Assembly: GCA_013361525.1 (NCBI GenBank) | Contig: JABFXY010000039.1 | Span: forward strand, 62,001-126,000 | Source of the DNA: Polyangiaceae bacterium | Lineage (GTDB): Bacteria; Myxococcota_A; Polyangia; Polyangiales; Polyangiaceae | Direction of reading: 5' to 3' | DNA length: 64,000 nucleotides | Shown here: positions 17,607-24,052 of the stretch, piece by piece | Layout of the letters: each line of letters opens with the position of its first letter | Position numbering within the stretch: position 1 is the stretch's first letter | Made by a program: the position numbers and the translations under genes | The notes under the pieces: model-generated | Databases searched by the model: none | What the model was told of the DNA's origin: nothing | The model's input: the letters and a program-made list of their open reading frames with translations, nothing else

Positions 17607-18968
17607 ATGCCCGATAGGGGGAAGATGCGGCTACGATTGGTGAGACCGATGGCCGCCGCATATCTCTCCAGCTCCCGCGCGGCGAAGGACGTCTCTTCCG
17701 ACGGTGATGTCGGGCTGAGCATGCTCGGCTCCACGGCGTGGCGGCGCCGGCTGTCGGAGGGCGCGGTGATCGCGCACAAATACCGAGTCGAGCACGTCGT
17801 CGAAGAGTCGGAGCTCGTGCTCTCGCTCGCCGCGAAACGTGTGCGCCTCGAGCAGGACGTCCTGGTCAAAGTGCTGTTGCCCGAGCTGTCGCCGAGGGGC
17901 GACGTCGTCTCGAGGTTCTCGCGCGAAGGGCGCAAGCTCGCCGGTTTGAAGAGCGACCACGCCGAGCGCGTCGTCGACGTGGGACGCCTCGATTCGTCGA
18001 TGTCGGACCGGCGCGAGCCGTTCGTCGCATTCGAGCGCATCGAGGGCCGCACGCTGCTCGAAGCGCGGGCGCGCGGCGCGACGTTTCGGATCCCGCGCGC
18101 CGTCGAGCTCGTCGCGCAAGCATGTGACGCAGTCGCCGAAGCTCATCGGCGCGGCTGGACCCACGGCGAGCTGAGGCCGGCGAATCTCGTGCTCGCAACG
18201 CGCTCGCGGGGACTGCCGATCATCAAGGTCTGCGGCTTCGGGATGGCGCGCGTCCGCGCCGAGATCGAGCGGACGGATTCGGGCCATACACCGGCGCGCA
18301 TCTTCCGCGGCGAGCCCCTCTATCTCGCGCCTGAGCAGCTCGAGCCGACCGCGCGGCTGGACCCTCGCACCGATGTCTGGGCGCTCGGCGCGATTCTATA
18401 CGAGCTTCTCACCGGGCAATCGCCGTTCGCCGCGCGCGGTGTCGCGCGGATCATCGAGCGCGTCGCGGAAGGCTCGGTGACGCCGCCGAGCGCGGCTCGG
18501 ACAGGTATCCCGCCGCTGCTCGACGAGATCGTCCTTCGCTGCCTGAAAAAGCGTCCGCGCGAACGTTACGAGAACGCACGCGAGCTCCTGTCTCTCCTCG
18601 ACGAAGTCATCGCGGACTCGTCCGCCACGGCGGTCGTCGACTCGGCGTCGGACAGTTCCTCGATCACGCTCGTCGACCCGCCGCCTGGTGGGCACATCAT
18701 GCAACCGCGCGAGCGCGTACCGGCGGAGAGCAAGCCCGGCGCACAGAGCGCATCGTCACCGTTGCCCGTCGTAGGCGACGAAGGCCCTGTGATTCCGTCC
18801 CTCGTGACGGGAAGCGGCGTCTCCGACCCGGGGCTCCACGTGCGGCCTCACCCGCTCGCAGTGACCACGATACGCGCCACGCCGGCGCGACGACGCGCGC
18901 TCGCCTTCTTCGGCGCGGTCTTCGTGTTCGTCGTCGTTCTTGCCGCCGTGTTGGCGCTTTTTCGCTGA
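17607..18968 (+). CDS. Membrane-anchored Ser/Thr pseudokinase
   Basis: The kinase fold spans about residues 58-330. The ATP-site lysine (Lys88 in VLVKVLL) is kept. The catalytic loop reads THGELRPAN with Glu188 in place of the catalytic Asp, and the metal-binding DFG reads GFG (210-212). The APEQ motif and the helical lobe (DVWALGAILYELLTG) are normal. A Ser/Asp-rich linker and a single C-terminal membrane helix (about 430-452) follow. It should be catalytically dead and work by binding. The same HGE/GFG pair is seen in the first domain of the kinase at 4509-7841. Start ATG 17607; ATG 17649 is an alternative. It ends directly against the convergent gene at 18969 with no gap. Confidence 0.87.
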   Translation: MPDRGKMRLRLVRPMAAAYLSSSRAAKDVSSDGDVGLSMLGSTAWRRRLSEGAVIAHKYRVEHVVEESELVLSLAAKRVRLEQDVLVKVLLPELSPRGDVVSRFSREGRKLAGLKSDHAERVVDVGRLDSSMSDRREPFVAFERIEGRTLLEARARGATFRIPRAVELVAQACDAVAEAHRRGWTHGELRPANLVLATRSRGLPIIKVCGFGMARVRAEIERTDSGHTPARIFRGEPLYLAPEQLEPTARLDPRTDVWALGAILYELLTGQSPFAARGVARIIERVAEGSVTPPSAARTGIPPLLDEIVLRCLKKRPRERYENARELLSLLDEVIADSSATAVVDSASDSSSITLVDPPPGGHIMQPRERVPAESKPGAQSASSPLPVVGDEGPVIPSLVTGSGVSDPGLHVRPHPLAVTTIRATPARRRALAFFGAVFVFVVVLAAVLALFR

Positions 18969-19757
18969 CTACTTCTTCGCCGGAGGTTTCGCGGGAGCGT
19001 CGTCGGCCCCGCCGAACTCAGGATCGTCGTCGTCGTCGTCGTCGTCTTCGTCTTCTTCTTCGGCTTCGGCGTCGATCGGCGCGCCACCCGACATGCCTGC
19101 AAGCACGTTGGGGTCCAGGCCACCGAACATGCTTCGCGCCATTTGCTCGAGCTGCGCCTGCTGCTCCGGGCTCATTTGCGACAGCATCTGCTGCGCCATT
19201 TGGAGCAAGTCCGGGTTCGACAGATCCGGTCCGGCGCCGCCGCCTTCGAGCGCACGTGCCATGCGCGGGTCGGCCGCGAGCTGCGATTGAATGTTCGCGA
19301 TGGTGCCGGCGAACGCGCCGCCGAAGAGCTCGCCGAGCGGAGGCGCGTTCTCCTCCGCGAGGACGGCCGGCGTCGGGATCCACTTACCGGCGCCGCCGAT
19401 GGTCGCGACGGCGGCGTCGTACGAGTCGAGCGCGGCGCCCGTGAGGCTCGACTCCTCTGCGATGAAGATGCCGCGCGGGTCGTCGTGGGAGGCGAGGGCC
19501 TCGCCCAGGATCGTCACCGCCTCTTCCGTGAGCGCTTCGTCGTCGCTCGAGAACGGGATGTCGAGCAGACACGCGACGCCGGTGGTGCCGAGAGGCACGA
19601 GCGACGAGGCCGTCTCGATCGCGTCTTTTGCGCTCGCGACCGGCTCGATGTCGAGCGCGGCACAAAGATCGTGGTACGGAAGCTTCAGGATGGCGATCGC
19701 GTCGGCGCTCACGGAAAAGGACCATAGCAGCTCCGTCCGTTCGAAGCGCTGTGACAT
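18969..19757 (-). CDS. Hypothetical protein with Met/Gln-rich helical segment and acidic tail
   Basis: I do not recognise this protein. The first 130 residues look like a compact alpha/beta domain. A helix rich in Met and Gln (SNPDLLQMAQQMLSQMSPEQ) follows, resembling STI1-like or chaperone-associated segments. The end has a run of Glu and Asp residues encoded by a GTC/TTC-type triplet run on the plus strand, then a Pro/Lys tail. There is no signal peptide, so it is probably cytoplasmic. The start could be ATG 19757 or GTG 19712. It is convergent with, and abuts, the pseudokinase gene. Confidence 0.72.
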   Translation of the reverse strand: MSQRFERTELLWSFSVSADAIAILKLPYHDLCAALDIEPVASAKDAIETASSLVPLGTTGVACLLDIPFSSDDEALTEEAVTILGEALASHDDPRGIFIAEESSLTGAALDSYDAAVATIGGAGKWIPTPAVLAEENAPPLGELFGGAFAGTIANIQSQLAADPRMARALEGGGAGPDLSNPDLLQMAQQMLSQMSPEQQAQLEQMARSMFGGLDPNVLAGMSGGAPIDAEAEEEDEDDDDDDDDPEFGGADDAPAKPPAKK

Positions 19758-19816
19758 GGCTCCACGAACGCTCGCCTGCGTCGCCTTTGCCTTTCGCCGA
19801 GAGGGATTCCGAGCCG

Positions 19817-20713
19817 ATGGCCGTGCTCACCGAGACCATCGGTAATACGCCGCTCGTCGCGCTCGCGCGGATGTGTCGCCGGCCGGGCGTCCGTCTGCTC
19901 GCGAAGCTCGAGGGAACGAACCCCGGCGGAAGCATCAAAGATCGCCCCGCGCTCTCGATGATCGAGGGAGCCGAAGCACGCGGTGAGCTTTCGGCCGGCA
20001 CGCGCATCATCGAGCCGACGAGCGGCAATACCGGCATCGCGCTCGCCATGATCGCCTGCGCCAAGGGCTACGAGCTCGAGCTCGTCATGCCGGAGGGCGC
20101 GACCGCCGAGCGCGTCGCGACGATGCGCGCGTATGGCGCGACCGTGACCCTCACGCCTCACGACCTCGGGATGGAAGGGTCGATCGACCACGCACGGCAG
20201 CTCGTTGCGCGGGGCGGGGCGATCATGCTCGACCAGTTCTCCAACCCGGACAATTGGCGCGCGCACTACCGCACGACCGGTCCCGAGATCTGGCGCGACA
20301 CGGGCGGCACGGTGACGCACTTCGTGTCGGCCATGGGCACCACGGGGACGATCATGGGTACATCGCGCTTCCTGAAGGAGCACGAGCCGGCCGTGACGAT
20401 CGTCGGTGTCCAGCCGATGGATGGCGCGAAGATCCCGGGGATTCGACGCTGGCCCGAGGCGTACCTGCCGCGCATCTTCGAGCGCGAGCGGGTCGATCGC
20501 CTCGTCGACATCTCTCAGGAAGAAGCCGAGTCGACGGCGCGACGGCTCGCGCGGGTCGAGGGCGTGTTCGCGGGCGTGTCGAGCGGTGGTGCGGTCGCGG
20601 CCGCGCTTCGCATCGCCGAGGAGCTCGAGCGCGGCGTGATCGTGGTCATCATTTGCGACCGCGGTGATCGATATCTGTCGAGCGGTCTGTTCGACGGTGG
20701 GAGCACGGCATGA
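19817..20713 (+). CDS. cysM: Cysteine synthase B (O-acetylserine sulfhydrylase)
   Basis: This PLP enzyme makes cysteine from O-acetylserine and sulfide (or thiosulfate in the CysM type). The motif NPGGSIKDRPA places the PLP lysine at residue 41, the same position as in E. coli CysM. The substrate loop EPTSGNTGIALA, the phosphate-binding GTTGTIMG loop and the C-terminal GVSSGGAVAAA are all present. At 298 residues it has the normal length. ATG 19817 is preceded by GAGGG. The stop overlaps the osmC start (ATGA), giving a tight three-gene operon. Confidence 0.94.
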   Translation: MAVLTETIGNTPLVALARMCRRPGVRLLAKLEGTNPGGSIKDRPALSMIEGAEARGELSAGTRIIEPTSGNTGIALAMIACAKGYELELVMPEGATAERVATMRAYGATVTLTPHDLGMEGSIDHARQLVARGGAIMLDQFSNPDNWRAHYRTTGPEIWRDTGGTVTHFVSAMGTTGTIMGTSRFLKEHEPAVTIVGVQPMDGAKIPGIRRWPEAYLPRIFERERVDRLVDISQEEAESTARRLARVEGVFAGVSSGGAVAAALRIAEELERGVIVVIICDRGDRYLSSGLFDGGSTA

Positions 20714-21138
20714 AAGTCTCGGTACGAAGGATCGATGGCGTCACGTTCGAGGCTCGCAACGACGCGGGCGCGATCTCGATGATGGAAGGCCCGCCCGACC
20801 TGGGTGGTAAGGGCTCGGCGTTACGCCCGATGGAGACGCTGCTCGCCGCGCTCGCAGGCTGCAGCGCGGTCGACGTGGTGAAGATCCTCACGCAGCAAAA
20901 AGAGCCGCTCGAGAGCCTCGAAATCGACGTCGAGGGCACACGGGCCGACGCGGTGCCGGCCGTCTTCACGTCGATCCACGTCCGCTTTCGAATCGGTGGC
21001 CCCGTGGCGGCGAACAAGGCGACCCGGGCGGTTGCGCTGTCCGTCGAGAAGTATTGCTCGGTGACGAAGATGCTGGAGCAAGCTGTGAAGATCACCCACG
21101 AGGTGGTGCTGAACGGTGTGCCGGAGACGACACGATGA
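20710..21138 (+). CDS. OsmC/Ohr-family protein
   Basis: The 142-residue protein has the OsmC layout: an N-terminal beta part, the helix PMETLLAALAGCSAVDVV with the first conserved Cys, and the second Cys in VEKYCSVTKML. The Cys pair reduces organic hydroperoxides in OsmC/Ohr proteins. The subtype here is closer to the general OsmC-like group than to Ohr by the spacing I can see. It is coupled by ATGA overlaps to cysM before and to the receiver gene after, so cysteine supply and peroxide defence may be expressed together. Confidence 0.9.
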   Translation: MKVSVRRIDGVTFEARNDAGAISMMEGPPDLGGKGSALRPMETLLAALAGCSAVDVVKILTQQKEPLESLEIDVEGTRADAVPAVFTSIHVRFRIGGPVAANKATRAVALSVEKYCSVTKMLEQAVKITHEVVLNGVPETTR

Positions 21139-21521
21139 CGCGCGACACGCTGAACGACGCTCGACCGACGATCTTGTTCGTCGACGAAGACGATCAACTG
21201 CGGACCAGCGTCGCGGTGCTTCTCGAGGCGTCTGCCGATGTCCGGCCGGCAGGTACGGCCGGTGAAGCCTTTGCGCTGCTCGCGTCGACGACGTTCGACG
21301 TTGCCGTGGTCGACGCGCAGCTCGGGGAGGGGAGCGGTCTCGCGCTGCTCGAGGATCTCGCGAGGACCGCGCCTCGAACGCTTCGCGTCCTCGCGGTGGA
21401 AGAGCGGCCCAGCGCGCTCGACGATCTCACGGCGAGCGGCGTCGTCCAGCTGCAGATGGCGAAGCCGTTCGGCACCGAGGAGCTCTACGCCCTGCTCGAA
21501 GAGGTCAAGCGACGGTCGTGA
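21135..21521 (+). CDS. Single-domain response regulator (receiver only)
   Basis: A 128-residue receiver domain has the acidic cluster VDEDD, phosphoacceptor Asp in VVDAQLGEGSG and Lys in MAKPFG. The conserved Thr/Ser switch residue after strand 4 seems replaced: the strand reads RVLAVEE. It has no output domain and should act by protein contact. The ATG overlaps the osmC stop. In-frame codons before 21135 lie inside osmC and are not used. No histidine kinase is adjacent in the operon. Confidence 0.88.
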   Translation: MTRDTLNDARPTILFVDEDDQLRTSVAVLLEASADVRPAGTAGEAFALLASTTFDVAVVDAQLGEGSGLALLEDLARTAPRTLRVLAVEERPSALDDLTASGVVQLQMAKPFGTEELYALLEEVKRRS

Positions 21522-21542
21522 CGGCCTCTTGCGAAGGCGCGT

Positions 21543-22574
21543 TCAGAACGGCGAGTTGAGGAGCTTGTTCCGCACGTCGTCGGAGCAGCCCGAGCCACCG
21601 AGGCCGCCGCAGAAGTCCTGAACCGCCCAAGCGTCGTCGCCGGGAAACCCGATGACGGAGAGGTCCGACACCATCGGCGCGGCCTCTTCTCCGGCGTTCA
21701 CGATCGGAGGCAGCCGGTCGTACATCGAAGGATCCATCACGCCGTCCGGCCCGCAGTCCTCGTCGAAACAGGGGATGGAGGAGACGTCTTCGCAGATGTC
21801 GATCGTCGCGTAGGTGCCGTGTTTCGCCGACGAGGGAAACACCACCCATCGCGGCTCGCCCGTCCTCGTGTCCAACGCGATGACGAGCTGCGAAAGATCG
21901 GCGCCTTGGAAGACACGTCCGTGATCTTCCGACGTTCCTTCGTGCGCGGCGGTGTAGGCCTGCCGCACGCGGACGTCGCCGGCGCCCGCGTCCGGGATCG
22001 GCTCGAGCTCCAGCGCGACGCGCTCGGAGTCGCCGTTGTGGGCCGTGAAGCCGCACGAGCCGTAGTCCTTGTGGTAGCCGAGCATGATGAAGGCGCGCAC
22101 GAACGAGCCTTCCTTGAAGACGCGACCCACGTCGCCGAGGACGGCCGTCTCGTCGTCGATGAGCGGCTCGTCCTCGTCGAAACGCTGAATCGGGCGCAGC
22201 CGATCGAGCAGAACGGCCTCCCACGCGTCGGGAATGGAGTCCGCGTCGAGATCCTCACACGGCGCGCCTTCGATCGCTCGGCAGCTCGCGACGTCGTGCG
22301 GTAGGTTCACCCGAAGTATCAGCCCTGGCGAAGCATCGGTTTCGGTGTGGGCCTGGAGCTCGAACGAGGCCTCTCCGCCGGCGCCGCCGCTGCTCGTGGT
22401 CGGCGCGCCACCGACGGTGGTCGTGGCGTCGTCGGTCGTCGCTGACGACGTCGATGGCACGCCGCCGGAGCCGGGCGCACCTCCGGCGTGCGTTCCGCCG
22501 GTCGCTCCACCGCCGGTGCCTTCGTCCGAGCAGGCGAGCATCCCCGCGAAGACGAACGGCCACGCTCGACGCAT
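21543..22574 (-). CDS. Hypothetical lipoprotein with Gly/Thr/Ser linker
   Basis: The N-terminus MRRAWPFVFAGMLAC is a short lipoprotein signal with Cys15. A 60-residue low-complexity Gly/Ser/Thr linker precedes a domain of about 260 residues. It contains DLDADSIPDAWEAVLLDRL, RPIQRFDEDEPL, a LGYHKDYGSCGFTAHNGDSE segment and SSAKHGTYATIDIC. These resemble in outline the Vps62/DUF946-type secreted domain, but I am not sure. Several Cys pairs suggest disulfides. It is convergent with the cysM operon across a 21-base gap. Confidence 0.75.
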   Translation of the reverse strand: MRRAWPFVFAGMLACSDEGTGGGATGGTHAGGAPGSGGVPSTSSATTDDATTTVGGAPTTSSGGAGGEASFELQAHTETDASPGLILRVNLPHDVASCRAIEGAPCEDLDADSIPDAWEAVLLDRLRPIQRFDEDEPLIDDETAVLGDVGRVFKEGSFVRAFIMLGYHKDYGSCGFTAHNGDSERVALELEPIPDAGAGDVRVRQAYTAAHEGTSEDHGRVFQGADLSQLVIALDTRTGEPRWVVFPSSAKHGTYATIDICEDVSSIPCFDEDCGPDGVMDPSMYDRLPPIVNAGEEAAPMVSDLSVIGFPGDDAWAVQDFCGGLGGSGCSDDVRNKLLNSPF

Positions 22575-22764
22575 CGGCCGAGCGTAGCCTCTTCGTCACG
22601 TCTTCGTCACCGACCCGCAGGACTGCGATCGCAGGCTTCCCGCTCCGGCAGCACGGCGTCGCCGTCGGTTCTTTTTGCCTCGATCGTGGCGGGGTGCCCC
22701 TGCGATCGCATCCAAATCGGGGCAGATCGGCGCGGCCCGGAACCTGCTCCGGCTGCGAGCGAAA

Positions 22765-22920
22765 ATGGCAACGAAGTTGGTTCAGTGCATGAGCTGCGGC
22801 AGCCCGGACATCGGGCGTTCCCGACGGCGACGTTGGGAACGGGTGCTGTCGTGGTTCGGGATCTTTCCGTTCCGATGTCTCGCGTGTGATGCGCGCTTCT
22901 ACCGCGCGAGCTCGGACTAG
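22765..22920 (+). CDS. Small zinc-ribbon protein
   Basis: From ATG 22765 the frame encodes 51 residues with two Cys pairs (CMSC near residue 8 and CLAC near 40), an Arg-rich middle (GRSRRRRWERVL) and the motif FPFRCLACDARFY. This pattern of a short membrane-free zinc ribbon with an SRRR stretch occurs in many proteobacteria and myxobacteria. The function is unknown, with nucleic-acid binding plausible. An in-frame ATG at 22675 would add 30 residues without features. A GC-rich hairpin starts two bases after the stop. Confidence 0.75.
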   Translation: MATKLVQCMSCGSPDIGRSRRRRWERVLSWFGIFPFRCLACDARFYRASSD

Positions 22921-22921
22921 C

Positions 22922-22938
22922 GCCGCCCGAAGGGCGGC
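22922..22938 (+). terminator. Stem-loop directly after the zinc-ribbon gene
   Basis: A perfect 7-base stem (GCCGCCC / GGGCGGC) with a GAA loop begins two bases after the TAG stop. There is no T-tract, so it may protect the transcript end or work with factor-dependent termination. Confidence 0.5.
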
Positions 22939-22973
22939 CAAATGACAATGAAGGGGCTGTCCAGACTTCAGCG

Positions 22974-23043
22974 TTCGGCTCGGCGTTCGGCCCGGCCTTC
23001 ACTTGCGCGCGTCAGCGCGGGCCGGGCCGAACGCCGAGCCGAA
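22974..23043. repeat. Long inverted repeat with 24-base perfect arms
   Basis: Arms at 22974-22997 and 23020-23043 are exact reverse complements around a 22-base loop. Each arm is built from two related 12-base units, GTTCGGCTCGGC and GTTCGGCCCGGC. It lies between convergent genes (zinc ribbon and the 23058 gene), like the CTTGGCG family, but the sequence differs. It is a candidate two-way terminator. Confidence 0.85.
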
Positions 23044-23057
23044 ACCAGGGACGCCCC

Positions 23058-23777
23058 CTAGTCCTGCGGCTCGTCGCTGGGGCGCTCGGCCACGCGGCCG
23101 ACGATCGCGCTCTCCGGTTTGCCGTTCTTGTAGCCGAGCACCACCTTCACGACGCTGCTCGGAATGGAACGATACCTGTCCGTCACGCGCGCCGCGATCG
23201 TGCGCGAAGGAGGCAACAATAGATCATAGCTGCCGCTTCGCGGACCCACGTTACCAGTCAGGAGCTCGGCGGCCGGCAATCCGAGGTGGCGCGTCATTCC
23301 TCGGCACGCGCCGAGCGACCCCCTAAAGAACGCGGCGCACGGTCGGGCGCCGGGACGAAGCCAGGAGCGGACACGTATGCAATCCCCGCCGAGATCCTCG
23401 TAACGGCATTCGACGGGGTGAAATACCTTCGGATTGATGACCTCGATGATGACACGCACGAGCGCCTTGGGCGCGATGAAGGCCCGAGCGAGCGCCTGCA
23501 GCTCGGGCAGGACTTGATGGTACTGCCGCTCGAGGAGCCGAGCGCACGCCTCGGGTCCGCCGGCCAGCTCTTCGACGCGCTCGACGACCGTCACGTAATC
23601 GCTCCAATCGACGTATCGCAAACGTCTGATGCCCACCTCGTCGAAAGACAGACCTTCGAGGAGAGCCGCCGTGGAAATGCCACCCTTCTTTGCGACATCG
23701 ACGGCTGCCCAAAGAGCACGCGCCGAGACGGCGTGCGAGGCGCGGATATCGCTCACGTTACTGACGCTACCATCCAT
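23058..23777 (-). CDS. Stand-alone putative sensory-domain protein
   Basis: The 239-residue protein has no signal peptide, membrane helix or DNA-binding motif. Its segments YVDWSDYVTVVERVEELAGG, ALARAFIAPKALVRVII and FFRGSLGACRGMTRHLGLPA followed by SGSYDLLLPPSRTI resemble the input region found at the N-terminus of some myxobacterial histidine kinases. I infer a ligand-sensing module separated from its kinase. It is divergent from the histidine kinase at 24053, with a 275-base shared upstream region. ATG 23777 is preferred, as codons upstream run into low-quality sequence. Confidence 0.7.
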   Translation of the reverse strand: MDGSVSNVSDIRASHAVSARALWAAVDVAKKGGISTAALLEGLSFDEVGIRRLRYVDWSDYVTVVERVEELAGGPEACARLLERQYHQVLPELQALARAFIAPKALVRVIIEVINPKVFHPVECRYEDLGGDCIRVRSWLRPGARPCAAFFRGSLGACRGMTRHLGLPAAELLTGNVGPRSGSYDLLLPPSRTIAARVTDRYRSIPSSVVKVVLGYKNGKPESAIVGRVAERPSDEPQD

Positions 23778-24052
23778 CGACGCCTCCGTTTGCGTCGAAT
23801 CCGGCGCTCCGACCGCGCACCGCGCGCGCCGTACGGAGCGCCCGACGCAACGTCGCCGTTCGACCAATCGAGTCGAAGTCGAGGGGGAGGGCCGCCCCAG
23901 AACGGGGCGAAACACGCCGACCGCGAGCCGCCGACCTCGACCCTGGTCCTTGGTCGAGTGGACCGGCTGCTGCTCGCATGCAGGGCGCCAGTTGGCCCCC
24001 AGCTTGCCGCGCTGCAACCCGCGGTGTGACCGGTAACCCCCCTTCGATCTCG

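Noticed and set aside
19025..19065. Run of GTC/TTC triplets resembling a microsatellite
   Set aside because: It encodes the Asp/Glu tail of the 18969 protein on the minus strand, so amino acid composition explains it.
22623..22710. CTGCGATCGCAG palindrome and a second CTGCGATCGCA 77 bases later
   Set aside because: The GCGATCGC core is common by chance in such GC-rich DNA and the sites have no clear relation to a start.
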